A stretch of DNA of 64,000 nucleotides. Origin: Inonotus obliquus (Eukaryota; Basidiomycota; Agaricomycetes; Hymenochaetales; Hymenochaetaceae). The position numbers and the translations under genes were made by a program. Shown one piece after another: positions 11,593-23,698 of the stretch. The notes beneath the pieces are model-generated. The model worked only from the letters and a program-made list of their open reading frames with translations, was not told the DNA's origin and did no database searches. The stretch's first letter is position 1, and each line of letters opens with the position of its first letter. The stretch spans positions 1,090,501-1,154,500 of the forward strand of contig JAJHTX010000007.1 in NCBI GenBank assembly GCA_032164295.1, read 5' to 3'.

Positions 11593-14221
11593 TCAAAACG
11601 AACGTGTCGGACTACCGCCCAGAGGGGGAACGAAGTAGTTCTTCTGTATCATCTCTGATGCGTACATCAATTCCTTATCCTCCACGCTCAGAGCCTCCGC
11701 GTTGAGCTCCTTCTCTCCAAATATACTGCTCTCAGTCTCGCAAACGGTGCCTTTCTCAGGCAACGTGCCGTTAATGAAGTATTTTCGGATGGTGTTGAAC
11801 GTGCAAATGGAAGTGGCCGCGACTGAACAGTGCTACAGAGCGTACATGGTTAAGAGAATCAACCGGTAAGACGGACGGGAGGAATAGACTTACACCAGAT
11901 GAGTTTTGCGTGAGAACAACTGAGTCTTTGAAGTTCTTTGATACCTTATGAGCTCTGTGCGACGCGTAAGTGACGTGAAATATCGAAAAGGAGTATTCGC
12001 CTTACGCCCAGAGTGGTGTCACAGGATCTTCATAGATTACATTAAGCCATTAGCATATCATATCATGAGTCTTTATAAGAACAATCTACTGAACGGCAGT
12101 GTTCCCGATGAGCAGTAAAGGATGACTGGTAGACTGATGGAATGAACCTTGACCAGTATATTAGATTCGGGACGGCGAATTTGCAGAATAAGATAACCAT
12201 TGAATTTTTCTTTCGCAGATAGCTTCCAACCACTGAGTCATAACTATTAGCTCAAGCAGAACGAAATTTCTCGTCGGACTCACGAGCACGCAACTCGAAT
12301 TCCCCACGTATCTGCAAAGCTCGATAGCTTAGCCATGTCCTGATACGCTTTGCGGACACTCTCAAGGTCCTCAGGACGACTTTCTAATATGTCTCCACAG
12401 CCGATCGCGAATAAGGCTTCTCTATCAGCTTGATACTGAGCAGGAACCTCTCCAGGAGCGGGACATTTACACTGAAGTAGGTCGTTGACCGCCGAGAGGG
12501 GAGAGATCTTGTGAAATATGGCAGCGTCGCCCCGTTCAAGAGCAGCAAGTGCTTCCGCAAGATATGCCCCACCAGCATGAGTTTGATAAAGGAAGGAGAA
12601 AATAGTAGTCTTGACAGAAGGATAATCAACGACCTCATAACCACCACCATACGAGGATGAATTGCTGTAAAAGGCCAAGGGCTCATTCTTAAGGCGATCA
12701 AGCAGACGATTGACACGAGCTTCGACTAGTTGATGGGCCTGCAGAGACACATGCATGATAGATGTCCCTTAGCGCAGCATCAGTGTCCCGTAGATTGGTC
12801 ACCCATGCGCCTACAAGTGTTGTTGACCAGAGGCAGGACACGAGGCAAACAATATACCGGAATAATAATCATCTGTATCCACTACACCGTCAATGATGAC
12901 TCGACCGACATGTTCCTATGTGAAGGAATGGTGTTAGCTATCTAAATGAATCAATTGTTGAAGATCGGAGAACGTACAGGGAACATTGTTGAGAAACTTG
13001 GGGCAAGCTTATCAGACAGGGCTTCGATATACATGTAATACTACGTACGTTGCACCCAGTACAGTTCCATAGCTAGGAAAAGAAGATCAGTCATTTCCTT
13101 TCAATGATACGTGAATACAAGATAACGTACGAAAATCCCCAGTACTGAAGCTTGTCTTGTCCAAATGCTTTGACGATACTCAGCATATCACGAGCAACGA
13201 GGGGCGTCGAAACCCTTTCGGCAACAAAACGGGCACGATCAGCCACGATATTACCACTGATACCTGCCATAGCGTATGCCTCCGCAAGATCAGATCGTGA
13301 TGTATTAAGGTTTATAGGGATCTTCAAGAAACATTTGCCTGCCTCGACCTGATCATGGAAGATAGAAAGAGCTGGGGTTGTGAAGCCAACACCTGCTCAG
13401 TCAGGTTGCATTAATCATAAATGTTCTATTGTTCCGACGTCGAGGATGAACAAACCTCTTGGATCAAAGCCGACCAGGTCAAACTCATCAGATACGATTG
13501 TGCGCAATGCATCTGCTAGTAGGAGAACAATAGAAACTCCCGAGCCCCCTGGTCCTCCTGGAAGGGAAGAAGGAACACAGAAATTAGAGGAGTTTCACTG
13601 GTTCGTAGTAGGTGACTAGAAACCTGGATTAAAGAGGATTGGTCCGCGATAATTCTTGTGTCCGGGAGGATACTTTGAAGGATACTTGACTAGGGCAACG
13701 GCGCCCTTCTCGCCGGAAGGCTCAGAGTACAGCAGAGGAACCCGGATACAGGCAACGATCATTATGTAACAGAACTTGGAATGGAACGATTGTGATCTTA
13801 CTTCGAGCCTAGCGCACTGGAAGCGTCCATAGCAATCGGTCCAGTTGAGTTTCTTGGACGGAGAATGCTAGGAAGCAGGTCAGGACAAAAAAAAGCTTAT
13901 GATGAAGTTCCAATTCCTCACAGTCCTCCAGTCAAAGGAAGCAGCGTTCGCAACATCAGCGATCAAACTATCCTGTCCACCGGCAAGATTGACATTCCAG
14001 GGAGAAAGTCGCCAGTAATGAACGAACACGAGGAGCAACGACAGAATCGCGAAAAGGTGAAAGCGTCGCTTGCGCCGTTTCTCACGAACGGTCGCGTCGG
14101 TTACATGCTCATCAACAAGCAGCGGCGCTCTACCATGACCTATGTTCCATGACTGTGTTCCGCGCACTACTTGCTCCGATTTCTCATTTTGTTGGAAGAG
14201 ATGGTAGTTTGGGGTGGGCAT
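11593..14221 (-). CDS. Membrane-anchored TAP-family alpha/beta hydrolase (peptidase S33-like), possibly damaged
   Basis: A multi-exon gene on the minus strand. ATG at 14219-14221 starts a type II anchor (HLFAILSLLLVFVHYW after a basic stretch). Spliced exons then give SFDWRTHSPSKKLNWTDCY, GRFQCARLE, VPLLYSEPSGEKGAVALV, LFNPGGPGGSGVSIVLLLA (oxyanion region), LVGFDPRGVGFTTPA, YWGFSYGTVLGATFS (nucleophile elbow, GxSxG), HPLLLIGNTADPVTPL (catalytic Asp), SGHCSVAATSIC (catalytic His) and the TAP C-terminal FINGTLPEKGTVC. It stops at 11593-11595. The full Ser-Asp-His triad is present. Family members hydrolyse peptide or ester bonds in secreted substrates. Two oddities: one intron (13742-13801) ends in GG instead of AG, and the frame breaks near 12721-12745, after NLRDTDAALRDIYHACVSAGP. 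It may therefore be a recent pseudogene, or the assembly may carry an error. Confidence 0.82.
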
Positions 14222-14461
14222 GGCCTTTGGTGGGAGAAAAGACACCCAAGTATTTGGCTTTTTATACCATTTAGTCAGATGAGCGCACTCGCGTTGTGAT
14301 GGATCCCAGATCGCAGCACCTGCGGCACATGTGACATGTTTACTTGTTGGTAATGGCCAATGCGAACGAGTAAGCGGGATGGAGGCAAAGAAATGAAGAC
14401 CAACAGTTATGAAACCCAGAAACCCAGAATGAATGAGCTAGGATGAAATACGAGAGGGTAA

Positions 14462-16169
14462 TTACATCAGTTTGCTACTGCTGTATCCATTCCCACTTCC
14501 TGAATAACCACTCTTTTTTAATCTTTTCCCAGTAGCGAACAATACGCTATCTACTATCGTCGCAATTGTGAGTACTCCTCCGACAATTGCACATGTACTA
14601 CGGGTGGTACATCAGCCATCAAAACGCGCATTCCTTCGGTCGAAAGACTTACGATGTTAAGAAATGAGCAAAGGCTTGACGAGTTTCGCTGTGTACAACA
14701 AGCAGGGGTGAGATTTCATAGTTAATGAATAGGCCTGAATTGAGCGATTCGTCGTTCAGTAAGACTATCGGAAAGATCATCAGTAGGTGAGAAACTCTAC
14801 CTGGCATTCCGGCGTTAGTGTGCGAAACATGCACTCCCTCTTTCGTCTTATCCATTGCTCCTTTAGTGAGATCTCGCTCGAAATGAGTTGCGCTATATTG
14901 GTGAGTTTTCACCTGATCTCCAGGTAAGCAAGTACTTCAACCTTCTGTAGCTATGCCACGCACCGTTTGTCCATCCAGGAGTTCAAACTTTGTGGAGACA
15001 ACTTTCAGGAAATATTGGAACATGTACTGCAGGTGGGGAGACTATAGCGAAGCCAGTGAGGTCATCAATCCGCCAGCAGGATAATGTAATTCATACCTTC
15101 CCGTTGGCGTTGTCTAGTGGGTTTCCAACAATACCCAATTTCTTCTTCATTTCCATGCTCCTCTCCTTCTTCTTGAAGTTATACTCATCATCTCCCTCAA
15201 ATGAGAGTTGATGGATCGTGTGACCGAAGTCATGACGATTTTCATCGTCCTTCAAATATGGAACAAGCTCATGGATGCTCATGAAATTGGTTTGGAACGA
15301 GCGACCCGGTGAAAGATGGATATTTCCGATAACCTTGTTCACTCGGAGACGGCCAGAAACATTGCAGCCTTCTGATGCCTGCTCTTTGAGCTTGTCTGAC
15401 CAGTGTTCTCGTACGCACTAAAATAACCGAACGTTAGCAACGATTGAAACCCGAACAACGACAGTGCCAACCTGTTCGATTGAATCTGGAGTGCTGAAAC
15501 TCCACCCCTTGTTCACATACGATTGGCGTACTTCCTCACAAGTATTACAGCACCCGCTCGCTGGAACAACTCCTCCGTAACAAGAACCACAATAACTATC
15601 TTTCGTCTGGTCGTTCATTATGTCGAGCTTATTGCGCAACTCTGCGCTATGCGAATTAGGAACCGGCACTCCGGAAGCGTCAAGACGCGTTTTGACAATG
15701 TTATGCGAGACGTCGCGTTGGGCTTCTCCACTAATATCCATGACATCCAAGCTAAGCACTATGAACAATTTAGTTAGTAAGTGTTTTCCCAACGGTGGCG
15801 TCAGACGGACAATAGCAAGGTACCCTTGGAAAAGTAACATTCATTCTAACTGTGAGGCGTTCACCTCGACTCCTGTCGACGACGATAGAGGTCTCGAGAT
15901 TGACCCGTCGGTAATCCAAGAACTCGATAGTTGTGAAAGCAAGAATAATTGCGGCAGAGAGAATTGTCACTGTGTGCGCTTTCAGATAGATTTCCACTCC
16001 TAGTTAAGCTTGACTTACAGAAAGCACCCGTCTTAGTCTTGACCTTCACATCTTCCGCTGTCTATATGGTCAGAGATTAGGTACTGTATGTATACGAACC
16101 TCGGAGGTGCGTGCTTGCCTTGCCGAAGGCATCGATGCCTTTTAGACCACCAAAGAGACCCTTCGCCAT
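14462..16169 (-). CDS. ERV46: ERV46/ERGIC3-type COPII vesicle protein
   Basis: Erv46 cycles between ER and Golgi in COPII vesicles, partnered with Erv41, and retrieves escaped ER proteins. ATG at 16167-16169 gives MAKGLFGGLKGIDAFGKAS. Splicing restores LRAEDVKVKTKTGAFLTILS (first membrane span continuing IILAFTTIEFLDYRR), then NVTFPRVPCYLLSLDVMDIS, the lumenal cysteine motif YCGSCYGG...CCNTCEEVRQSY, NKVIGNIHLSPGRSF, MFQYFLKVVSTKF, FINYEISPLLVVHSE and the second span STCAIVGGVLTIATIVDSVL. It ends in GYSSSKLM and TAA at 14462-14464. There are at least seven short introns. Length and both membrane anchors fit the family. The lumenal cysteines, which form disulfides in the family, are conserved. 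Confidence 0.93.
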
Positions 16170-16405
16170 CCCTCCAGATAGTGATACAAAGGAAAGAGAG
16201 TGTAAGAGGTCGGCGTGGTCGGTAAGCACTGGTGTTATTTAGGGAAAGAGAGTGTAAATAATGACACGTCAACGAATGCGAAATGTTCGGCGAATTGACG
16301 AGAGACGCGTCGCACGCATGTGGCGGCCGTGTCGATCATTACATTATACAACATCACTCATGTAAACAAATCCCACATCCGTAGCATAAATACGGTACGA
16401 GATAT

Positions 16406-18918
16406 TTATTGAAGTCCAATTCGATCTACTCCCTCCCTAACCTTGCCCAACAGACTACGAACACCGTCTCGCAACCCATCAGTCTGCACCGATGATCCGC
16501 TCCTCCCATCTGTTCGAAAGACACCAGTACTAGGCCCGCCCAGGCTTACATTTACATTTCCTAGCGTTAAATTTAATGCAGGGGCATTCGAAGGTGCCTC
16601 GGGAGGAGGGTCGTAAACGGCAGGCGGAAACCTGGCCGCCGCAGTACTAATCATATCTAAGAAGCTAAAAGAAAAACTCGATTAGAACACCCCCCTGAGG
16701 CTACGGTCTGGATTCCCCACCTTTTCGAGTTATGCACTGTCGTGCCTCCAAGGAGTATTCTTGTACCAGCTGCTGATGCCGTTGCAGAACCAGGTGGACC
16801 ATTGCCAGAGCTCAAGTCCTGATTTAGAAGTGAGACCACCCGGGCTTCTTCGTAGGTTGCACCACCGATAATGAAGATGATAATATCTTGGGGCCTAGGA
16901 CCATCTCAAGTTAGCGAACTCAGAGCTTTCATGTTATAGATAACGAACCGTTGGAGGCTAGCATTAGGACCGGGATTTTCAACAAACGGATACAATGTGT
17001 CCTTTAATCGTCCCTTTAGTAGACTCTCGAGAGTTTGAGATAGATGTGGGTTGTGTTGCGTATAAACGTTCTCGACACCCTGGTAAAGGGATGTCAATCA
17101 GTAAAGTCTGAAGAATGACAGAGGAAAGTCTGACTTTGAGCCCCTTTAGGGCGCTGAATCCCTTAGCTAATAAAGTTTCAGTAGAGAAGAGGTCGCCCTG
17201 GCGCTGATCAGAACCCGCGATGTTCAGGAGGGCGTAAACAAGCTGCCATACGCACGCGTCAGTCGGTACAAGAGAACATAGGAGATGATAATTTTTGACC
17301 TTGGCATCTTCGGCTGTTACTCCGTTCTCAAGCAACAGGCTGATGAGGTTTGCGATATCATTGGCTTTCGACTTCTGATATCGGAGGGCAAAGAGAATCA
17401 CAATCCGTAGTTTCTGCGATGGAGACACGGCTGTATCGCGTATAATGTTTTGAACAGACTGAGTACATTGGAATATTTAGATGAAGTCGGACAAAAAGAG
17501 CGAGACCGCCAACCTTTACGTCCGCACCAGAAGATGTCGCGAGCCCTTGCTCGACCTCTCCCAGATCAAGCAACTTGTACTTCTCCACAAGTCGACTCAA
17601 CTCGCCAACTAGAGCTACATGCTTGCTAACGTTTCCGCCGAGCTTCCTAAACTCCGGATATTCCTCTACAAATTTCTTCATGTCTGTAATCGAATTTATC
17701 GCCGACGGAGAATGAGCGAGAGATCGTGATTGATACGATTGAACGTAAGATTTGAGAGAAGTGCCAAGGTCACCGAAAGTGGCAAGGTGGTGTCCTTGGA
17801 AGAACGAGTCCGTGGAAGTCGTAAGCGTTATCTCCTATGAACAGTCTCGTGTCTGGAAGATGGAAATATAAGAAAACAATACGTACACGTAATTCAGCAC
17901 GAATCCCCGGCGCACTGCTGAGATCCACCCTTCCATTCTGAACACCGATCAATTCATGAACCATGGCCTGATAGGTCCATTGAGAAAGTAAGGGAGTCAC
18001 AGGATCATTCCTGCGATCGAGAAGAAGCAAAAGAGGAGGGAGCTGGGTAAGTCGGAAGTCGAACAGAGTCGCTTCACTTTGAATTCGATGCTTAAGTTTG
18101 TCGGTGTCAGCCGTGGAAGAAAGGAGATTGCGTGCTACTTACATGGATTTCGACTCCAAGTTTTTTAGCCAATTCACTCGCTCTCTCGTAACGGATGACT
18201 GGCTTCTTCTTTAAACTCAGGAGAACAGCTATGATTCCCTGAACAGAGCGCTCAAGTGCTTCTGGATCCCATGAGTTGGGGCTCGAGCCATAAAGAGGAT
18301 TCGCAGATGACGGCGTATGATTCAAGGAGAACAACGCTGGGAGAAGTGGAGCGTAGTCGGCAAAATGCTCCTAGAGAAGTCGCAATGAAGATGTAGCGCT
18401 ATTCGGAGTAAAACAGTACAATTGGCTCACTTGAACTTCTCGAACAACTTCATACTCATCAGCTTCCGCCAAACGTTCTATTGCCGTCTTTGTGAGGACA
18501 TTGCTGAAGTCTGATATCGATATGAGCGACATAGGTTACATTTCGGTCCGCAAATCCACGAATTGACTGACTGACACAGATAGTACTCCCCATACTTTGG
18601 CTCTCTAAGTTCCGCTTCCAATGCAGCCATACTGTCTTCTAACGGACGCAGGAAGCAGACGCATTTTAGGTGTGGCATGCGCTCGCGCTTCGGATTGTCT
18701 ATTTTGTCTGTAAGATAGACTTGATGCGATAGGAGTACACTCTGCGTGGCAGATAGTGATACTATTGGGGTCTAATGAAGGACAGAAGTTCAGCAGAGAT
18801 CAAGATACTGGATGGTATTCTTCCGAACCGTGTGACTGTCAAGGAGCAACACTTTCATAGCGTTGGGAGTCGAAACCATCCTGGTCACATAGGTCTCAAC
18901 TGCCTTTACGACGTCCAT
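16406..18918 (-). CDS. VPS45: Vacuolar protein sorting protein VPS45 (Sec1/Munc18 family)
   Basis: An SM protein that binds the syntaxin Tlg2/Pep12 class and promotes SNARE assembly for Golgi-to-endosome and vacuole traffic. ATG at 18916-18918 begins [15 protein letters not shown], followed after an intron by [17 protein letters not shown] and [16 protein letters not shown] (domain 1). Central exons carry [20 protein letters not shown] and [16 protein letters not shown], the strongest VPS45 signatures, and [20 protein letters not shown]. The C-terminal exon holds a low-complexity stretch ([13 protein letters not shown]...) and ends IGLQ, TAA at 16406-16408. About nine introns of 50-85 nt interrupt it. 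No missing core motif was seen. The 5' end lies 1.5 kb from the next gene. Confidence 0.93.
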
Positions 18919-20432
18919 TGTGGGCCAGCAGACAGTCCGTCACCCAAACCTTCTGGTGCTTAGCGATACCGACGACCGGCGGCCTGGTGAGTATATGTTG
19001 GAAAGAGACTGAACGTGTCGGTGGAGAATAAGCTGTTCGACGCCGATCGCGTGGCACGCTCGCTGATCTTCAAGGTCGCCTTTTTCGGATATTCAGTCTT
19101 GCTCGCTTTACCTACCCTGCTGAGTCAGCCAGTATTAATAACTTGGGTAGTTTCTATACTCATAAGCGCAGACCGCAATGCTCCCTAACTGGGTGACTAA
19201 CGCAATTGCGAAACTGTCAGACTATTTTCTGTATCTCACGGCAGAACCTTGATATGGTACATACTTTTGGTACCATTGTATGATTGTACGCTGGCAACTC
19301 ACTCTCCGCCGAAAGCCTTAGCTTAGTGGAAAGAGGTGTTTCTCCGTGTATCCAGGACTCCACCAAGGTGCACTGGAGCTCTACGGTACGGAAATCCTGC
19401 AGGGCGCTCAATTTTGGGAGAAAGCTTACCCAACAGTTACTAAACGCGTCTTACGACATTGCATTCCGCCTCGAAGCTCTTCCAAGCCAATACTGCATGC
19501 TTGGGGTTGATTGAATGAATAGAATCAATATCATGGTGTGTGAATATCTATAGATTCAATTGCACCCTCTTACAGATACGGCTTTCATGATAGAATCATC
19601 AATTGCCGGCTATGCTGGCACTACTGGGCTCCTAGACACCATAGTCCTACAACCTCTTCCAGAAAGGCTGAGCATGAAGCGAACGTATCGCGAAATCCAT
19701 GTGCAAACCAGAAGTTTGCCTCCCTCGTGATATCCCAAAGAAGTGCGTCTCATGCTTTCGCAGTAGCTTACATGGTGATGAATACTACTAGGGGAAATTG
19801 TATTGAAGCATATCTGCGACGAATGACCAGGAGAGGCTCCTATCTGTTGTTCCCCCCGGGTAGCCATTGTTCTGGAATTAATCTTGCGCCAACAAGCAGG
19901 ACTTGCACTGACGAGGCTTCCATGACTATACGGAAAAAGGGTTTTCATCTCGACATTAAGGCTCACGGAAAGGGCATCTCCATATTGCAGCATCTTCACA
20001 TGATTGCAGCTCGGTCTCGGTCTCGTAAGGACAGCGTCTCAGAAGGGTTTGAAAGTGGCATTTATCTGATTCTCCAGGCGACTATGTATACCCATTTCTG
20101 CGCGTATGCTTGTATTTTTCCGCCTCCCTGACATCTCGGCTGTGGCGCTGCGACTCCGCAGCCGTTGTATGTATGCGCGTTATGCATGTAGGACTTCGCA
20201 GATCGCGGATCAGTTCGGAACCGATGGCCCTCGGGAAAAGCCGAGAACCAAACTACTGGTCGTATTAGACTGGAAGCCAACTTAGAAGTTAAAACTTTCG
20301 CAAGTTACCTCTTTCTTCTGGACTTTCATGAAGGCTCTAACTCCTGCGTATTTATGAGCGCTCAAACAAGGCTAATGGTCGTATAATTTCTCATCGTTTG
20401 TCTCTCGCCTTTCACTTCTGTGCTTGGCTACT
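18919..20432. other. Intergenic, no supported gene
   Basis: About 1.5 kb between the divergent starts of VPS45 and the GSKIP-like gene. Several short frames exist (for example 19727-20131, +) but none shows family motifs, a signal peptide or convincing introns. It presumably carries both promoters. Confidence 0.45.
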
Positions 20433-20813
20433 ATGTCCACATCTACATCACCCATCGGTGGCACGCCACCGTCGTTCTTTAAAGCCGAGCTCGAGCGTGC
20501 ACTCTCCGAGCAAGTATTCGGAATTGAGAGCTACGCCATGCATTCAGCCTCTGCCTTCGAAGCAAGAGCGATAGTGGCACTTCTCGAGCAGATCCAGATA
20601 ACTGTTACGCTTACTGGTCGTGGATATCAGGTAAATCCCAGTCTCTCTTACTTGCGTGGCACAGTACCAACGGCTTCTCTGCAGGTTACCGGTGGTGCCG
20701 CATCAAGTGGTGAACACACTGTATTCGAGACAATCGAAGATCTTCTGCAACGATATAGTCCTTTGTACTCCGCCAAGCGAACCGAACTGCTTGTTGCGAA
20801 GCTTACTTTCTGA
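20433..20813 (+). CDS. GSKIP-domain-like small protein
   Basis: Two exons joined across a 54-nt in-frame intron (GTAAAT...CTGCAG) give about 108 residues; the unspliced frame is also open, so an automatic model may keep the intron. The core reads FEARAIVALLEQIQITVTLT, then GRGYQVTGG, then VFETIEDLLQRYSPLYSAKR. This matches the pattern of the GSKIP domain of GSK3-interacting proteins and of the Clu N-terminal region: beta strands with a Gly-Tyr/Trp turn, then a phenylalanine-led helix FE(S/T)(L/I)xxLLxxxSPxY. In animals GSKIP binds GSK3beta and PKA; the fungal role is not established. ATG at 20433 was chosen because upstream in-frame codons are not ATG. Moderately sure of the fold, unsure of the function. 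Confidence 0.65.
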   Translation: MSTSTSPIGGTPPSFFKAELERALSEQVFGIESYAMHSASAFEARAIVALLEQIQITVTLTGRGYQVNPSLSYLRGTVPTASLQVTGGAASSGEHTVFETIEDLLQRYSPLYSAKRTELLVAKLTF

Positions 20814-22619
20814 ATATCCGTCTTTTGTGAGTGGTTTGTTTGTTTACCCAACCGCGGGATTGACTCTTTTTCTAGCGGACGACATCCGAGTCTCATGCGA
20901 AGAGAGGAGGACTAGTACACAGGGAAGGAATGGACTTTGCTATATCACCTATACACACTGTCACGACCAATGGCCACATCTGGTTACATGCGTCTACTTC
21001 ATGAATATTGATATTTTTCTTCAGTTGCTCGAGAGATCCGGTTCAGATTGTCGCTTAATTCAAATTCGGGTAATTCCTGGCCTGGAAGATGCTATACTAC
21101 CGACTATAATTCCGCCCATTCAGTCCATCTCACCTACACAGCTAAGCGATCAAGATATTGGTACTTCGTACTCTTATTACCGGCTCGGATTGATTGGACG
21201 ATCCGACTAGAATCGTCATCGTCCTTGGCTACGGGGGAAGGACAGCGGACTGAGGATCCTTCACACTCGGCATAATGTAGACAATACTGAGGGTCCAATT
21301 TGATTTGACTTCAAAGCTTCGATTTGACGCATGGGCATGTTCACCGGATTCACCGGATATGGTCATATGGTTCGGCACCCTCGCTGGCGTAAAGTTGATA
21401 TATCCAAGAGCTCAATAATACAAGGTGGAGCAGTGAGAATCATCCGACCTGTGTTTACCTCATTACTGATATTACTTCCACTCCAGACGGCTGAATCAAG
21501 GAGCGTGGCGCGGATTTGAATTTTCATGTTGACAAATTACTCACTATTGAAGATCTTCGAACAGAAGAAGTGCGGGAGAACAGCTACTGATCTCCCGATA
21601 TGGAGTAAACCGTCGGGGAACATCGAGGCGTTTGTCCCCGAATACACGAGATCTCAAATGACTCATTCTATTTCGCAGGTAGTAGAGGTGCCACACCTTC
21701 GCTCCTTCGGCAAGGATGCAACGCGGTTACCCTCTTTTCCGATACGCACACCATCTGAATAACCAAAGTGACTCGCAGAGGATGATAAAGGCGGATATTA
21801 ATAACAGGCTATTCAGTGAGATTCATAGAGAATAGAGGAGCGTGGGGTGTTTGGGCTTCTGTCTTCTGTCTTCTACGGCAGAAGTTGTCTATGCTGCCGG
21901 TTTTGTTGAATATGCTTCGGATCCAGATCTCGTTGAACATGTAGCGAATCGGTGAAACTGAAGCTTTGAAGGGCATCACCTCGGATCGAGGATCAATTGT
22001 ACGGCTTGACGGATGTTGTGAAACTTTCATCGGTTAACATTAAATAGACTCTTTTTTTCTCTATGGAGTTACTGAGAAGATTCGGTGTAGCTACGAGTTA
22101 GGGGGTTTTATCTTATTGATTGGATTCGTGGATGTGAATTGTCTCTCGAAAGTTTACCGGTAACATCCTGTGGCTATTCACTTGGACTTTGAGAATTCGC
22201 CATGGGACGGACGTTTCCTTTAGCCTTCAGCGGAAACGTAAATTACGCGGGTGCTAATTCGTCCTCACCGGAATGGAATGATAGGTTAGAATTATATGCA
22301 TTCATACATTCATACTTATAACGGCTTATAACGACTTACTGATTTGTCTTCTATACCGACTCGGAGAAGAAGTACTTTCGGTTCGTTGATTGAGTGGTTT
22401 GGTAAGTTGAGTATTAGTCCGCAACATCTCTTTCTACTAGTCTTCGCGTTCCTATTTCGAGGAACGAGGTATAGACGGAGACAGACTCGGAGTAAGCTCT
22501 GATCCTCATCGATCGTTACTTGTTGTAATTTTCCAGAGTCCAGAGTCCAGATGGGTGAAAGACGTTCAATCAAATGTATATGGTAAAAATGAGTGTGGGT
22601 GTACTAAAGGCGGACAAAG
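20814..22619. other. Intergenic, no supported gene
   Basis: About 1.8 kb without recognisable coding signal. Open frames are short, mostly lack ATG starts, and overlap in several frames at once, which is what noncoding sequence gives. I see nothing else. Confidence 0.45.
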
Positions 22620-23698
22620 GAAAAAAAAAAACTCAATTTCACTGCAATGTACACTGCAATATACTACACACAACTACGTAGCTTGACGTACACGACAGGA
22701 TACTTGTACTTATTTACACAGAGGCCGGTTATAGTATACGTACTCTGTACTCTGTATTCTGTATTCAGTACTCCGGTTGGAATTGGGGTATGAAGTGTGC
22801 AGTGTGCAGTTTGCAGTTTGCGGTTTGCAGGGTAATAGCGCGAAAGTGGAAAAGTAAGAGGTTGCGATCCAAGAAGATACGAAATATTCAAAGGGGGTCA
22901 ATGAAGAAGAGAAGGTTGACGGTTGACGGGTGACGGTTGGTGATGAGGGGTAAGACTCGGAATTACGATGGCGATGGTGTGTTTTAGAATGTGATCTAAG
23001 TGAGAAAGAAAAGAAAAAGGAAGAAAAGAAAAGACGGAAAAGGTGAGTTAAGTAGAACACTGAACACTGAACACTGAACACGAAATACAGAATGTACTAG
23101 GTCGTATGAATTGAGAAACGGGGGACAAAAAGAAAGCAAAAACAAGAAAACAAACAAACAAACAATACGGTTAGCACAGAAACTGGAAGATTGAAGAGAA
23201 GATGGAAAATGGAAGATGGAGGAAGGAAGATGGAAGGTGTGAAGGTGTGAAGGGTTACAAACGATACTTTCAGTAATTATACCATGACCATGAGAATCTT
23301 CGTCTGTCTGAAGTCAGAGATTTTTCCTTTTCCTTCTTACCAAATACAACATTCAACAACATTCAACAACATCCAACGAACTTCAAAGACGTCTGACGTC
23401 CGACGTCCAACAATCCAATCCAATCCATCAATGGTATGTCAAGCTACAATTCCAAGTTGCGCTATCGAAGAGAAAGGAGAAACGTTCCGTTGAGGTGGAC
23501 GCGACTCGTAGGTCGCAATATTCATAGGATAAGTTATATGATCGATACCTAACACAACGGGAAACGGCTATAAAAACGAAGTCAGTCAGAAACCAAACCA
23601 AAACCAAAACATTTTTAAAAAGTGCAATCTGGTTCGTACCTTGCGATTGTGAGGCAATTTTTTCGGTTATGTAGGGTGTAGGGTGTAGGGTGTAGAGT
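22620..23698. repeat. Cluster of simple-sequence and short degenerate tandem repeats
   Basis: Many unrelated short tandem motifs follow one another: an A-run at 22621-22630, TACTCTG/TATTCTG units near 22740-22770, TGTGCAGTTTGCAG units near 22797-22830, ACGGTTG units near 22917-22940, ACACTGA x3 near 23058-23080, (AAAC)n near 23150-23165, GGAAGATGGA units near 23200-23245, AACATTCAAC units near 23350-23380, and TGTAGGG x3 near 23668-23690. They lie directly downstream of the transmembrane SH3 gene (minus strand), so some fall in its 3' UTR. Confidence 0.75.

Noticed and set aside
20656..21210. 184-codon plus frame overlapping the GSKIP-like gene
   Set aside because: Starts inside the GSKIP-like intron and runs out of frame through its second exon; no family resemblance.
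23668..23692. TGTAGGG x3 as a telomere-like tract
   Set aside because: Only three units, the unit is not the usual TTAGGG, and it lies at the stop codon of a gene among other microsatellites.
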